Notes: generated from the letters alone by a model not told the origin. DNA of 12,335 nucleotides from an uncultured Alcanivoracaceae bacterium (GCA_937943665.1 CALEAR010000119.1:1-12335); one strand, 5' to 3'. Positions 1 to 12,176 are shown, numbered from the stretch's first letter. Numbers and translations are program-made.

Positions 1-48
1 GGTGGCCGTACCGTAGGTGCTGGTGTGGTATCTAAGATTATCGAGTAA
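1..48 (+). CDS. tuf: Elongation factor Tu, C-terminal end (partial)
   Basis: Only the last 15 codons and the TAA stop are present. They read GGRTVGAGVVSKIIE, which is the conserved end of the EF-Tu beta-barrel domain 3. EF-Tu is the GTPase that brings aminoacyl-tRNA to the ribosome in the cytoplasm. A tuf gene followed by tRNA-Trp and secE is the usual gammaproteobacterial arrangement (tufB in E. coli). The 5' part lies outside the window, so nothing can be said about the GTPase domain or about a second tuf copy. Confidence 0.95.
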   Translation, partial: GGRTVGAGVVSKIIE

Positions 49-67
49 TATCGATTGTGTTGTATCC

Positions 68-102
68 GCTAGCGGCCTTCGTGCCGCTAGCAATTAAGTT
101 TT
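68..102 (+). terminator. Hairpin after tuf, possible terminator or processing site
   Basis: A perfect 9-bp stem pairs GCTAGCGGC (68-76) with GCCGCTAGC (83-91) around a six-base loop (CTTCGT). It is followed by an A/T-rich tail ending in TTTT at 99-102, directly before the tRNA. The T run is delayed by about eight bases, so termination may be weak. The hairpin could instead separate the tuf mRNA from the tRNA, or allow read-through into the tRNA gene. Confidence 0.55.
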
Positions 103-178
103 AGGCCAGTAGTTCAATTGGTAGAGCACCGGTCTCCAAAACCGGTAGTTGGGGGTTCGAGTCCCTCCTGGCCTGCCA
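103..178 (+). tRNA. trpT: tRNA-Trp (anticodon CCA)
   Basis: A full 76-base cloverleaf can be drawn by eye. The acceptor stem AGGCCAG (103-109) pairs with CTGGCCT (168-174), followed by discriminator G and an encoded CCA (176-178). The D stem is 112-115 with 124-127. The anticodon stem CCGGT/ACCGG encloses the loop CTCCAAA (134-140), with anticodon CCA at 136-138. The variable loop has five bases. The T stem GGGGG/CCCTC has one wobble pair around loop TTCGAGT. It reads UGG codons as tryptophan. Its place between tuf and secE matches the gammaproteobacterial order. Confidence 0.97.
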
Positions 179-210
179 CTTCAATAATTCCCCCAGCAGG
201 ATGTGATTAA

Positions 211-585
211 ATGAGCGAGAAGGCAGAAACAAAAGCATCGGCATCACTGCAGATTGTGTTGTGGTCATTGGTAGCGATTTTGTTAGGCGCTAGCATTTGG
301 GGAAATACCTATTTTGCCAATGATGTGCCAACCTTGTACCGCGCCATTGGTGTCACAGTGATGGGTTTGATTTCTGCTTTTATTGCCCTACAAACTGTGA
401 AGGGAAAGCAGTTTAACCAGTTTAGAAAAGATGCCATGGTGGAGATGCGGAAGGTGGTATGGCCGACCCGTCAAGAAACCATGCAAACCACTATCATTGT
501 GGTTGTTTTTGTTTTAGCAGTGGGCTTAATCCTGTTCTTTTTTGACTGGATTTTGAATGGCGTTGTTTCTCGGATTATTGGATAA
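211..585 (+). CDS. secE: Preprotein translocase subunit SecE
   Basis: SecE is the small inner-membrane subunit of the SecYEG channel. It clamps the two halves of SecY and is needed for Sec-dependent protein export. The 124-residue product is close to the 127 residues of E. coli SecE. It shows the three-helix layout of the gammaproteobacterial form: hydrophobic segments at about 13-35, 42-63 and 92-116. The conserved cytoplasmic stretch EMRKVVWPTRQET (78-90) lies before the third, essential helix. The ATG start has an AGGA (198-201) nine bases upstream. nusG follows after a nine-base gap, so the two are almost certainly co-transcribed. Confidence 0.97.
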   Translation: MSEKAETKASASLQIVLWSLVAILLGASIWGNTYFANDVPTLYRAIGVTVMGLISAFIALQTVKGKQFNQFRKDAMVEMRKVVWPTRQETMQTTIIVVVFVLAVGLILFFFDWILNGVVSRIIG

Positions 586-594
586 GGAGTAGAT

Positions 595-1131
595 ATGTCG
601 AAACGTTGGTACGTAGTGCATGCCTACTCCGGCTTTGAGAAGCAAGTAAAGTTGCTGCTAGAGGAGCGCATTAGGCTTCACGGTTTAGAAGAGAGTTTTG
701 GTGAGATTTTGGTGCCCACTGAAGAAGTAGTGGAAACCAAGGGTGGCAAACAGCGACGTTCTGAGCGTAAGTTTTTTCCAGGCTATGTGTTTGTTCAAAT
801 GGAAATGAACAACAATACTTGGCACCTTGTAAACGAAACGCCTCGTGTACTTGGTTTTATTGGTGGTACACGAGAGAGGCCAGAGCCTCTTGCACCCAAA
901 GAAGCTGAGGCAATTTTGCGTCGTATTGATGCGAGCAGTGAGCGTCCTCAGCCGAAGACACAGTTCGAGCCGGGTGAAACTGTGCGTGTTATCGATGGTC
1001 CCTTCGCTGATTTTGATGGTGTTGTTGAGGTTATCGATTACGAAAAGAGTCGTATCCAGGTGGCGGTGGTGATTTTTGGTCGATCCACCCCCGTGGATTT
1101 GGAATTTGGTCAGGTGGAAAAGATCACCTGA
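595..1131 (+). CDS. nusG: Transcription termination/antitermination factor NusG
   Basis: NusG binds RNA polymerase, suppresses pausing, assists Rho-dependent termination and links transcription to translation through S10. The 178-residue product (E. coli 181) has the NGN domain, with the opening [14 protein letters not shown] (5-18) and the conserved FFPGYVFV (60-67). A linker follows at about 113-123, then the C-terminal KOW domain (about 124-178) with the FADFDG loop at 137-142. The ATG has an AAGGAG (584-589) overlapping the secE stop, which supports translational coupling with secE. It is an intact, ordinary NusG, not an RfaH-type paralogue, as shown by the KOW sequence and the position beside secE. 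Confidence 0.98.
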   Translation: MSKRWYVVHAYSGFEKQVKLLLEERIRLHGLEESFGEILVPTEEVVETKGGKQRRSERKFFPGYVFVQMEMNNNTWHLVNETPRVLGFIGGTRERPEPLAPKEAEAILRRIDASSERPQPKTQFEPGETVRVIDGPFADFDGVVEVIDYEKSRIQVAVVIFGRSTPVDLEFGQVEKIT

Positions 1132-1222
1132 TCGTTGGTGTCTAGCATATTGCTAGGCGGTATTCACCTCAGGGGAGCCTATTCACTGTAAGAGTGAGGG
1201 CGCTACCACCCAGGGAGTTATC
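1132..1222 (+). promoter_or_regulatory. rplK-rplA mRNA leader with stem-loops (candidate L1-binding site)
   Basis: The 91-base gap holds two structured elements. First, CTAGCA (1142-1147) pairs with TGCTAG (1151-1156) around TAT, and GGTG (1137-1140) can pair with CACC (1165-1168) outside it, leaving an asymmetric loop. Second, TCACT (1183-1187) pairs with AGTGA (1193-1197), with GCC (1177-1179) and GGC (1199-1201) closing below an asymmetric internal loop. Two helices joined by an asymmetric loop is the general shape bound by L1 in rRNA and in L11 mRNA leaders. Known biology: in E. coli L1 represses its own operon through this leader. Which element L1 would bind here is inference. I could not identify a convincing promoter. 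Confidence 0.5.
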
Positions 1223-1651
1223 ATGGCTAAGAAAATTCAAGCGTATATCAAATTGCAAGTGCCAGCCGGCCAAGCTAACCCTAGCCCACCTGTGGGCCCA
1301 GCGTTAGGTCAGCACGGTGTAAATATCATGGAGTTCTGTAAAGCGTTTAACGCAGAAACTCAAGGTATTGATGCTGGTTCACCTATTCCTGTGATTATTA
1401 CGGTTTATAACGACCGTAGCTTTACCTTCGTAATGAAGACGCCACCCGCTGCTTACTTATTAAAGAAAGCAGCCGGCATTAAGTCTGGTTCTGGTGAGCC
1501 CAACAAAACGAAGGTGGGTAAAGTAACCCGTGCGCAGTTAGAAGAGATCGCTAAGATCAAAGAGCCTGATCTTACCTCTGCATCTTTAGATGCCGCTGTA
1601 CGTACCTTAGAAGGTAGTGCACGTTCCATGGGCTTAACGGTAGAGGGCTAA
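1223..1651 (+). CDS. rplK: Large subunit ribosomal protein L11
   Basis: L11 binds the GTPase-associated region of 23S rRNA and contacts elongation and release factors. It also takes part in the stringent response by helping RelA sense stalled ribosomes. The product is 142 residues, the same as E. coli. The N-terminal domain carries the conserved [22 protein letters not shown] (14-35), including the Pro pair at 22-23 in the region where thiostrepton-type drugs act. The C-terminal RNA-binding domain follows from about 74, with [14 protein letters not shown] (72-85). A GGAG at 1214-1217 precedes the ATG. rplA begins four bases after the stop, so the pair is tightly coupled. Confidence 0.98.
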   Translation: MAKKIQAYIKLQVPAGQANPSPPVGPALGQHGVNIMEFCKAFNAETQGIDAGSPIPVIITVYNDRSFTFVMKTPPAAYLLKKAAGIKSGSGEPNKTKVGKVTRAQLEEIAKIKEPDLTSASLDAAVRTLEGSARSMGLTVEG

Positions 1652-1655
1652 GATA

Positions 1656-2357
1656 ATGGCGAAGAAGTTAACTAAGCGTCAGCGTGCGATTAACGAAAAG
1701 GTTACACCTGGCAAGTTTTATACCGTGGAAGAAGCAGTTGAGTTACTCAATGAGCTATCCACCGTTAAATTTAAAGAATCCTTTGATGTGGCCATCAACC
1801 TAGGGATTGATCCACGTAAATCAGATCAGAACGTTCGCGGTGCTTCTGTACTACCCAACGGTACCGGAAAAACCGTACGCGTGGCAGTGTTTGCTCAGGG
1901 CGAAAATGCCGATGCCGCAAAAGAAGCTGGCGCAGATTTAGTGGGTTTTGAAGATCTTGCTGAAAGTGTGCAAGCAGGCAATCTCGATTTTGATGTGGTA
2001 ATTGCCACGCCTGACGCCATGCGCGTGGTGGGCCGTTTAGGTACTATTCTTGGCCCCCGTGGTTTGATGCCTAACCCCCGTGTGGGCACTGTAACCCCTG
2101 ATGTGGCGACAGCAGTTGCCAACGCTAAAGGTGGTCAAGTGCGTTATCGCAACGATAAGGGCGGCATTGTACATACTATTGTTGGTCAAGTGGGCTTTGA
2201 TGCCTCCGCCGTTAAAGAAAACCTTGTTTCTTTAATTGGTGATTTGCAGCGTTTGAAGCCTGCGTCTTCCCGTGGTGTTTACTTAAAGAAAGTTACACTT
2301 TCCACCACCATGGGCCCAGGTTTAGCAATTGATATTGCTTCCCTTGGTTTGAAATAA
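1656..2357 (+). CDS. rplA: Large subunit ribosomal protein L1
   Basis: L1 forms the mobile stalk at the ribosomal E site and helps release deacylated tRNA. In enterics it is also the translational repressor of the L11-L1 mRNA. The product is 233 residues (E. coli 234). The family signature [17 protein letters not shown] is at 131-147 in domain II. The C-terminal end [22 protein letters not shown], from about 201, closes domain I. The start codon lies four bases after the rplK stop, and its purine-rich ribosome site lies inside the end of rplK. This points to coupled translation and equal dosage of L11 and L1. Confidence 0.98.
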   Translation: MAKKLTKRQRAINEKVTPGKFYTVEEAVELLNELSTVKFKESFDVAINLGIDPRKSDQNVRGASVLPNGTGKTVRVAVFAQGENADAAKEAGADLVGFEDLAESVQAGNLDFDVVIATPDAMRVVGRLGTILGPRGLMPNPRVGTVTPDVATAVANAKGGQVRYRNDKGGIVHTIVGQVGFDASAVKENLVSLIGDLQRLKPASSRGVYLKKVTLSTTMGPGLAIDIASLGLK

Positions 2358-2362
2358 CACTC

Positions 2363-2378
2363 GCGGGCTTTGGCCCGC
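2363..2378 (+). other. GC-rich hairpin after rplA
   Basis: GCGGGC (2363-2368) pairs perfectly with GCCCGC (2373-2378) around a TTTG loop, six bases after the rplA stop. The following bases (AACCTTACTTTG) do not form a clean T run, so it is a poor intrinsic terminator. It may protect the 3' end of the L11-L1 message, cause partial termination, or form the first domain of the L10 leader that follows. Confidence 0.6.
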
Positions 2379-2567
2379 AACCTTACTTTGATCCTAGCTC
2401 AGGCTGGAGCGTCAAAGACCGCAGGTCTCGTAAGAGGTAATGAGAAATCGCCTGCGTAGGCGCGGAAGTAATCCTGATTCTCATCGGGCATTCCGCGATA
2501 TGCCGTTAACAAACGGCGAAGCAACCCAGCTGGCATTAGCCAGTGTTTGTTAATCCAGGAGGTCAAC
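2379..2567 (+). promoter_or_regulatory. L10 (rplJ) mRNA leader, highly structured
   Basis: About 190 bases before rplJ are packed with complementary segments: AGACC/GGTCT (2416-2420/2424-2428), CGCCT/AGGCG (2449-2453/2458-2462), CGCGGAA/TTCCGCG (2461-2467/2491-2497), CCTGAT/ATCGGG (2473-2478/2483-2488), GCCGTT/AACGGC (2502-2507/2512-2517) and CTGGC/GCCAG (2530-2534/2539-2543). The last hairpin ends 13 bases before the ribosome site. Known biology: the L10-(L12)4 complex binds an rplJ leader and represses translation of rplJ and rplL (the Rfam L10 leader family). Position and structure fit that role. I have not matched the sequence to the covariance model, and the exact L10 contact site is not assigned. 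Confidence 0.75.
2557..2563 (+). promoter_or_regulatory. Strong ribosome binding site that fixes the rplJ start
   Basis: AGGAGGT is a near-perfect Shine-Dalgarno sequence placed four bases before the ATG at 2568. It decides the start in favour of MALRLDD. An in-frame TTG at 2547 would put this site inside the coding region and add seven residues that are absent from known L10 proteins. Confidence 0.9.
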
Positions 2568-3101
2568 ATGGCTTTAAGGCTGGACGACAAACGAGCGATT
2601 GTAGCTTCAGTTAACGCTGTGGCTTCAGAAGCGCTATCGGCAGTGGTTGCTGACTATCGTGGCTTAACAGTATCGCAAATGACGGTACTGCGACAGCAAG
2701 CACGTGAAAACGGAGTGTTCGTACAAGTGGTGCGTAACACTTTGGCTAAGCGTGCCGTTGAAGGTACAGAATTTGAGTGCCTCAATGAAGCGTTGGTTGG
2801 CCCTACTATTTTGGCATTTTCTCAAGAAGACCCCGGCGCCGCCGCTCGTCTTTTTAAGAACTTCGCTAAAGAAAACGATGCGCTAGAAGTGACTGCATTG
2901 GCCGTTGGTGGCGTACTCTATGGTGCTAAGGATATTGATATCCTAGCCAGCTTGCCCACCCGCGAAGAGGCTCTATCTATGCTCGCGTCTGTACTGCAGG
3001 CTCCTGTTGCTAAGTTTGTTCGTACTCTCAATGAGATTCCGACCAAAGCAGCACGTGCTGTGAATGCAGTAAAAGATAAAAAGCAGGAAGAGGCGGCTTA
3101 A
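2568..3101 (+). CDS. rplJ: Large subunit ribosomal protein L10
   Basis: L10 forms the base of the L7/L12 stalk. Its N-terminal domain sits on 23S rRNA beside L11, and its C-terminal helix holds the L7/L12 dimers. As the L10-L12 complex it represses its own mRNA. From ATG 2568 the product is 177 residues, slightly longer than E. coli (165). Conserved stretches are [14 protein letters not shown] (22-35), [17 protein letters not shown] (54-70) and the block from LVGPT to AAARLFKNF (76-99). The C-terminal helix that carries L12 runs from about residue 134, and the tail ends in a charged KDKKQEEAA. The reading frame also continues upstream to a TTG at 2547, which I reject. rplL follows after 67 bases. 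Confidence 0.97.
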   Translation: MALRLDDKRAIVASVNAVASEALSAVVADYRGLTVSQMTVLRQQARENGVFVQVVRNTLAKRAVEGTEFECLNEALVGPTILAFSQEDPGAAARLFKNFAKENDALEVTALAVGGVLYGAKDIDILASLPTREEALSMLASVLQAPVAKFVRTLNEIPTKAARAVNAVKDKKQEEAA

Positions 3102-3168
3102 TTAGCCAACTCAGGAATACACTTACAGTCTGTTAGTTTGGCGATGTATTCGCCCTTAGGAGAAAATC
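3102..3168 (+). promoter_or_regulatory. rplJ-rplL spacer with competing RNA pairings and rplL ribosome site
   Basis: Two long-range pairings can form. GCCAACT (3105-3111) pairs with AGTTTGGC (3135-3142) with one bulged base, and GAATACA (3115-3121) pairs with TGTATTC (3145-3151) perfectly. The strands interleave, so they exclude each other or make a pseudoknot. A clean AGGAG at 3158-3162 lies six bases before the rplL ATG and outside both stems. L7/L12 must be made at about four copies per L10, so an open, strong site here makes sense. A role for the pairings is inference. Confidence 0.4.
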
Positions 3169-3543
3169 ATGTCTCAAGAGCAAATTTTAGAAGCAATTGG
3201 TAACCTAAGTGTTGTTGAGCTTGTAGAGCTCATCAGCGCAATGGAAGAGAAGTTTAACGTTAGCGCTCAGGCTGCTGTGGCTGTTGCCGCTGCTCCTGCT
3301 GCTGGTGGTGGTGAAGCTGCTGCTGCAGAACAAACCGAATTCGACGTAATTCTTGCTAGCTTCGGCGACAAGAAAGTAGGCGTAATTAAGGCCGTACGTG
3401 AAGCCACTGGCTTAGGTTTGAAAGAAGCTAAAGATCTTGTTGAATCTGCACCCGCTCCAATTAAGGAAGGCGTAGAGAAAGAAGAAGCTGAAGAGCTTAA
3501 GAAGAAGATCGAAGAAGCAGGTGGTACTGTAGAGATCAAGTAA
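3169..3543 (+). CDS. rplL: Large subunit ribosomal protein L7/L12
   Basis: L7/L12 is the multi-copy stalk protein that recruits translation GTPases (EF-Tu, EF-G, IF2) and stimulates GTP hydrolysis. The product is 124 residues (E. coli 121). Residues 1-32 form the dimerising N-terminal domain that binds L10. Residues 33-54 are the flexible hinge, rich in Ala, Gly and Val. Residues 55-124 are the compact C-terminal domain, with the factor-binding stretch [24 protein letters not shown] (69-92). The protein is strongly acidic overall. The alanine-rich hinge makes a GCT-rich tract at about 3270-3330. The start is clear from AGGAG at 3158-3162. Confidence 0.98.
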   Translation: MSQEQILEAIGNLSVVELVELISAMEEKFNVSAQAAVAVAAAPAAGGGEAAAAEQTEFDVILASFGDKKVGVIKAVREATGLGLKEAKDLVESAPAPIKEGVEKEEAEELKKKIEEAGGTVEIK

Positions 3544-3560
3544 TGCTTGTGCTTCTTGAC

Positions 3561-3586
3561 GGGCTAACGAAACAAAGCGTTAACCC
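3561..3586 (+). other. Hairpin immediately before the rplL attenuator
   Basis: GGG-C-TAACG (3561-3569) pairs with CGTTA-A-CCC (3578-3586), nine positions with a single C/A mismatch, around an eight-base loop (AAACAAAG). Its 3' strand directly abuts the terminator stem starting at 3587, so the two helices could stack. It may act as an RNA-stability or pause element of the rplL 3' end. Confidence 0.6.
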
Positions 3587-3618
3587 AAGCAGGCAGTCTT
3601 TTTGGCTGCCTGCTTTTT
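3587..3618 (+). terminator. Intrinsic terminator / attenuator between rplL and rpoB
   Basis: AAGCAGGCAG (3587-3596) pairs perfectly with CTGCCTGCTT (3606-3615) around a T-rich nine-base loop, and the 3' arm runs into TTTTT (3614-3618). This is a classical Rho-independent terminator. rpoB and rpoC must still be transcribed, and no clear separate promoter is visible, so it probably acts as a leaky attenuator. E. coli has a partial terminator at the same place that lowers rpoBC expression relative to the ribosomal proteins. Leakiness here is inference from that parallel. Confidence 0.85.
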
Positions 3619-3619
3619 G

Positions 3620-3670
3620 TCGTTATTAAATGAGCAAAGAATCGACGCAACTCATTGCTCATAATGACGA
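3620..3670 (+). promoter_or_regulatory. Long stem-loop, candidate RNase III processing site
   Basis: TCGTTATT (3620-3627) pairs with AATGACGA (3663-3670), with one G-U pair. ATGAGCAA (3630-3637) pairs with TTGCTCAT (3655-3662). The only break is a two-base AA bulge at 3628-3629. This gives a 16-bp helix with a 17-base loop, directly downstream of the attenuator. E. coli carries an RNase III site in the same rplL-rpoB gap, downstream of its attenuator, which separates the ribosomal-protein message from rpoBC. Cleavage here is inferred from position and helix length. Confidence 0.65.
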
Positions 3671-3726
3671 TAGTTTTTTCAAAATGTCATCGCCGGCGGG
3701 TGATATTTAACAGCTGAGGAACACAG

Positions 3727-7877
<4,151 letters not shown>

Positions 7878-7884
<7 letters not shown>

Positions 7885-7899
7885 CCTAAGGGCTACTCA
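7878..7899 (+). other. Perfect hairpin spanning the rpoB stop codon
   Basis: TGAGTAGCC (7878-7886) pairs perfectly over nine bases with GGCTACTCA (7891-7899) around a TAAG loop. The rpoB TAG stop (7882-7884) lies inside the 5' arm. No T run follows, so it is not an intrinsic terminator. The loop and 5' arm bases CCTAAG (7885-7890) can alternatively pair with CTTAGG (7924-7929) closer to rpoC. A role in stability or in rpoB-rpoC translational coupling is possible but unproven. Confidence 0.65.
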
Positions 7900-7937
7900 G
7901 TCCCGGATTAACGCATTATAGAGCTTAGGCTCACGAT

Positions 7938-7942
7938 GGAGG
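7938..7942 (+). promoter_or_regulatory. Ribosome binding site supporting the TTG start of rpoC
   Basis: GGAGG lies seven bases before the TTG at 7950. The nearby ATG at 7936 is out of frame with rpoC and meets TGA after five codons. The TTG therefore has both the best-placed ribosome site and the expected N-terminus MKDLVNL. Confidence 0.85.
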
Positions 7943-7949
7943 GCTGGCC

Positions 7950-10900
7950 TTGAAAGACTTAGTGAATCTCGCAAGAAGTCAAAAACAAACCACGGAGTTT
8001 GATAAACTAAAAATTGGTTTGGCGAACCCGGATCTCATTCGTTCTTGGTCTTATGGGGAAGTGAAAAAACCCGAGACCATTAACTACCGTACTTTCCGCC
8101 CTGAGCGTGATGGGCTCTTTTGTGCCCGTATTTTCGGGCCCATGAAGGATTACGAGTGCTTGTGTGGAAAGTACAAGCGCTTAAAGCACCGCGGTGTGAT
8201 CTGTGAGAAGTGTGGTGTGGAAGTGACCCAGTCTAAAGTACGCCGTGAGCGTATGGGTCACATTGAGCTAGCCACACCAGCTGCTCATATTTGGTTCTTA
8301 AAATCCTTGCCTAGCCGCATTGGTATGATTCTGGATAAGCCCTTGCGTGATATTGAGCGCGTGCTTTATTTTGAATCTTTTATTGTGGTGGATGCGGGTA
8401 CCAGCACCACACTGGAAGTTGGGCAGATCCTCACAGACGAAGAATATTACGAAGCCCTCGAAGAGTTTGCGGATGACTTCGATGCTCGCATGGGTGCAGA
8501 AGCGATCCAAATGCTGCTTGAAGATTTAGATCTTGAAGCCGAGGCACGTCAGATCCGTGAGGAAATGGATAGCACTGGCTCTCAGACGAAACTCAAGAAA
8601 TTGAGTAAGCGTTTGAAGTTAGTGGAAGCCTTTATTGCTTCTGGTAACCGTCCTGAGTGGATGATTCTGAACGTATTGCCCGTGCTGCCACCGGATTTGC
8701 GTCCTTTGGTGCCTCTTGAGGGCGGTCGTTTTGCCACCTCAGATCTGAACGATTTATACCGTCGTGTTATTAACCGTAATAACCGCTTAAAGCGCCTCTT
8801 AGATTTAGAAGCGCCTGATATTATTGTGCGCAACGAAAAGCGCATGTTGCAAGAATCTGTGGATGCCCTCTTGGATAACGGCCGCCGCGGCCGCGCCATT
8901 ACCGGTGCAAACCGCCGTCCGCTGAAATCCTTAGCAGATATGATTAAGGGTAAGCAAGGGCGCTTCCGTCAGAACTTGCTCGGTAAGCGAGTGGATTACT
9001 CCGGCCGTTCCGTAATTGTGGTGGGCCCCACATTAAAGTTACACGAGTGTGGTTTACCCAAGAAAATGGCTTTGGAGCTGTTCAAGCCCTTTATTTTCTC
9101 TGAGCTCGAGAAGCGTGGCTTGGCTGGTACCATTAAAGCCGCTAAGAAAATGGTGGATAAAGAGACTCCCGAGGTGTGGGACGTACTCGCTAGCGTGATC
9201 CGCGAGCATCCTGTGCTCTTGAACCGTGCGCCTACCTTGCACCGTTTAGGAATTCAGGCCTTCGAGCCCGTATTGATTGAAGGTAAAGCCATTCAATTGC
9301 ACCCCTTGGTGTGTGCGGCCTTTAACGCTGACTTCGACGGTGACCAGATGGCGGTGCACGTGCCCCTCACCATTGAGGCGCAGTTAGAAGCTCGTGCACT
9401 TATGATGTCCACCAACAACATCCTGTCTCCTGCGAGTGGTGAGCCTATTATTGTTCCCACCCAAGATGTGGTGCTTGGCTTGTATTACTTAAGCCGTGAG
9501 CGCATCAATGATAAGGGTGAAGGCATGCTGTTTAGCAGCACCAAGGAAGTGAGCCGCGCCCTCGGAACAGGTACTGTAGGCTTGCACGCACGTATTCGTG
9601 TGCGTATTCATGAGGTGGTGAAAAACATTCACGGTGAAATTACCGAGAATACCTTTATTGCAGATACCACCCCTGGCCGCTGTAAGTTGTGGGATCTTGT
9701 GCCTGAGGGCTTACCGTTCTCCTATGTGAATCAGCCCATGAATAAAAAGGCTATTTCCACCTTGCTGAACCAGTGCTATCGCATCTTGGGTACTAAGGAA
9801 ACGGTTATTTTTGCGGACCAGTTGATGTACTTGGGCTTCCGCGAAGCTACTTTATCCGGTGCTTCCATTGGTGTGGAAGACTTAGCCATTCCCGATGAGA
9901 AAGTTACTATTCTCGCGGAAGCGGAAGAAGAAGTGCTCGAAATTGAAGAGCAGTTTGCCCACGGTTTAGTAACCAACGGTGAGCGTTATAACAAGGTGGT
10001 GGATATTTGGTCTCGAACTAACGACCAAATCGCAAAAGCCATGATGAATAACCTACGTGTGGAAACCGTAATTAATAAAGAGGGTAAAGAAGAGCAGCAA
10101 AGCTCTTTCAACCCCATTTGGATGATGGCGGATTCCGGTGCACGGGGTTCAGCAGCGCAGATTCGTCAGTTGGCCGGTATGCGTGGTTTGATGGCTAAGC
10201 CCGATGGCTCCATTATCGAAACGCCCATTACCTCTAACTTCCGTGAGGGTTTGAACGTACTTCAGTACTTTATTTCCACTCACGGTGCTCGTAAGGGGCT
10301 TGCGGATACGGCATTGAAAACGGCGAACTCTGGTTACCTCACCCGTCGTTTAGTGGATGTGGCGCAAGACTTAGTAGTCACCGAGCAAGATTGCGGTACC
10401 GAAAACGGATTGCTAATGGCCGCCTTAATTGAAGGTGGTGATGTGGTGGAACCCCTGCGTGATCGCGTGCTTGGGCGCGTGGTAGCGCAGGATGTGGTAA
10501 ACCCCTTCACGGATGAAGTGGTGATTGAGGCGGGCACGCTCATTGATGAAATTCTAGCGGACAAGTTAGAAGAGAATGCAGTGGATGAGGTGTTAGTACG
10601 CTCTTCTATTACCTGTGAAACCCGTTTTGGTGTGTGCTCTATGTGTTATGGTCGCGACCTTGCTCGCGGTCACCAGGTAAACATTGGTGAGGCTGTGGGT
10701 GTGATTGCTGCACAGTCCATTGGTGAGCCTGGTACACAGTTAACCATGCGTACTTTCCACATTGGTGGTGCGGCAAACCGTGGCTCTGCGGTATCTAGCA
10801 TTCAAGTGAAGCACGGTGGTGTGGTTCGCTTAGTTAATATCAAAACCGTGGCCCACAAAGATGGCTTGGTGGCGGTATCCCGCTCCGGTGAATTGGCCTT

Positions 10901-12155
10901 AGCCGATGATATGGGGCGTGAGCGTGAGCGTTATAAGGTGCCTTATGGTGCACTTATTACCGCTAACGAAGGGGATAAAGTGGATGGCGGCACCGTGGTG
11001 GCCACCTGGGATCCACACACCCACCCAATTATTGCAGAGGTGGAAGGTCGTGTTCAGTTTGGTGATATGTTGGAAAACCTCACCATTAACTACCAAACGG
11101 ATGATCTCACTGGTTTAGCCACCATTGAGGTGATTCCTGCTAAGGACAGACCCGCCGCTGCGAAAGAATTGCGACCTGTGATCCGTGTATTGGATAAGGA
11201 TGGCAACCCTGTGACCATGGCTAACTCGCAGACCCCTGCGCAGTACTACTTGCCTGCAGGTGCGTTAACGAGCTTAACCGATGGTGCTGAAATTAAAGTG
11301 GGTGACGTAATTGCACGTTTACCACAGGAATCTTCCAAAACACGAGATATTACCGGTGGTTTGCCACGGGTGGCGGATTTATTCGAAGCTCGTCAGCCTA
11401 AGGAAGCAGCCATTCTCGCTGAGAAGAGTGGTGTGATTTCCTTCGGTCGCGAAACCAAAGGTAAGGTGCGTTTAATCATTACCCCAGAAGATGGTGGCGA
11501 TGCTTATGAAGAGCTAATTCACAAGTGGCGCCAGCTTAACGTGTTCGAAGGGGAATACGTGGAAAAGGGTGAAGTGATCTCTGATGGTCCATTAAACCCC
11601 CACGATATTTTGCGTTTGCTTGGTGAAACCGAGTTGGCACGTTATATCGTTAATGAAGTTCAAGAAGTTTACCGCTTACAAGGGGTGAAAATTAACGATA
11701 AGCACATTGAAGTGATCGTGCGTCAGATGCTTCGCAAGGTGGAAATCACCGAGCAGGGCGATTCTGATTTCATTGTGGGCGAACAAGTGGAGCTTCCCCG
11801 TGTACTCGAAACCATCGAAGCACTGAAAGCAGAAGACAAGATTCCGCCGCGTTACCGTCGCGTGTTGCTCGGTATTACCCGTGCATCCTTGGCCACGGAA
11901 TCCTTTATCTCTGCTGCCTCGTTCCAGGAGACCACACGTGTTCTTACGGAAGCGGCAGTGAGCGGTAAGGAAGATGATTTACGCGGATTGAAAGAAAACG
12001 TGGTAGTGGGTCGCTTGATTCCTGCGGGAACTGGCTTCGCACATCACGAAGAGCGTCGACGTCAGCGGGAATTGGCTAAAGGCCCAGAGGCGCCGACAAT
12101 GGAAGAAGCTGAGCTCGCCTTATCCGAAGCCTTTAGTGCTTCTGGCGATGAATAG
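7950..12155 (+). CDS. rpoC: DNA-directed RNA polymerase subunit beta'
   Basis: This is the largest catalytic subunit of RNA polymerase. The product has 1401 residues (E. coli 1407) and appears complete. The N-terminal zinc-binding site has C70, C72, C85 and C88. The catalytic loop NADFDGD is at 459-465, with Mg2+ ligands D461, D463 and D465. The bridge helix region includes K790 and the segment SGYLTRR (794-800). The second zinc site has C815, C889, C896 and C899. The trigger loop starts at MRTFHIGG (from 933). The long insert that splits the trigger loop in gammaproteobacteria is present, and the C-terminus keeps [12 protein letters not shown] (1351-1362). The start codon is TTG, chosen because it gives the family N-terminus MKDL and has GGAGG at 7938-7942; the next candidate, GTG at 7962, would cut conserved residues. 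It is co-transcribed with rpoB. Confidence 0.98.
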   Translation: MKDLVNLARSQKQTTEFDKLKIGLANPDLIRSWSYGEVKKPETINYRTFRPERDGLFCARIFGPMKDYECLCGKYKRLKHRGVICEKCGVEVTQSKVRRERMGHIELATPAAHIWFLKSLPSRIGMILDKPLRDIERVLYFESFIVVDAGTSTTLEVGQILTDEEYYEALEEFADDFDARMGAEAIQMLLEDLDLEAEARQIREEMDSTGSQTKLKKLSKRLKLVEAFIASGNRPEWMILNVLPVLPPDLRPLVPLEGGRFATSDLNDLYRRVINRNNRLKRLLDLEAPDIIVRNEKRMLQESVDALLDNGRRGRAITGANRRPLKSLADMIKGKQGRFRQNLLGKRVDYSGRSVIVVGPTLKLHECGLPKKMALELFKPFIFSELEKRGLAGTIKAAKKMVDKETPEVWDVLASVIREHPVLLNRAPTLHRLGIQAFEPVLIEGKAIQLHPLVCAAFNADFDGDQMAVHVPLTIEAQLEARALMMSTNNILSPASGEPIIVPTQDVVLGLYYLSRERINDKGEGMLFSSTKEVSRALGTGTVGLHARIRVRIHEVVKNIHGEITENTFIADTTPGRCKLWDLVPEGLPFSYVNQPMNKKAISTLLNQCYRILGTKETVIFADQLMYLGFREATLSGASIGVEDLAIPDEKVTILAEAEEEVLEIEEQFAHGLVTNGERYNKVVDIWSRTNDQIAKAMMNNLRVETVINKEGKEEQQSSFNPIWMMADSGARGSAAQIRQLAGMRGLMAKPDGSIIETPITSNFREGLNVLQYFISTHGARKGLADTALKTANSGYLTRRLVDVAQDLVVTEQDCGTENGLLMAALIEGGDVVEPLRDRVLGRVVAQDVVNPFTDEVVIEAGTLIDEILADKLEENAVDEVLVRSSITCETRFGVCSMCYGRDLARGHQVNIGEAVGVIAAQSIGEPGTQLTMRTFHIGGAANRGSAVSSIQVKHGGVVRLVNIKTVAHKDGLVAVSRSGELALADDMGRERERYKVPYGALITANEGDKVDGGTVVATWDPHTHPIIAEVEGRVQFGDMLENLTINYQTDDLTGLATIEVIPAKDRPAAAKELRPVIRVLDKDGNPVTMANSQTPAQYYLPAGALTSLTDGAEIKVGDVIARLPQESSKTRDITGGLPRVADLFEARQPKEAAILAEKSGVISFGRETKGKVRLIITPEDGGDAYEELIHKWRQLNVFEGEYVEKGEVISDGPLNPHDILRLLGETELARYIVNEVQEVYRLQGVKINDKHIEVIVRQMLRKVEITEQGDSDFIVGEQVELPRVLETIEALKAEDKIPPRYRRVLLGITRASLATESFISAASFQETTRVLTEAAVSGKEDDLRGLKENVVVGRLIPAGTGFAHHEERRRQRELAKGPEAPTMEEAELALSEAFSASGDE

Positions 12156-12176
12156 CACTTGGTAACATAAACCATG

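Noticed and set aside
2547..2567. In-frame TTG start for rplJ, seven codons upstream
   Set aside because: The AGGAGGT at 2557-2563 would be internal. The family N-terminus MALRLDD begins at ATG 2568.
2399..2590. Minus-strand 63-codon frame over the rplJ leader
   Set aside because: It covers a leader explained by RNA structure, overlaps the rplJ start, and I saw no family similarity.
3270..3330. GCT-rich, repeat-like tract in rplL
   Set aside because: It encodes the normal alanine-rich flexible hinge of L7/L12 and is not a separate repeat element.
3676..3709. Possible rpoB promoter (TTTTCA / TGATAT or TG-A-TATTTA)
   Set aside because: The -10 match is weak and the -35 is poorly defined. The region is better explained as the mRNA spacer after the attenuator.
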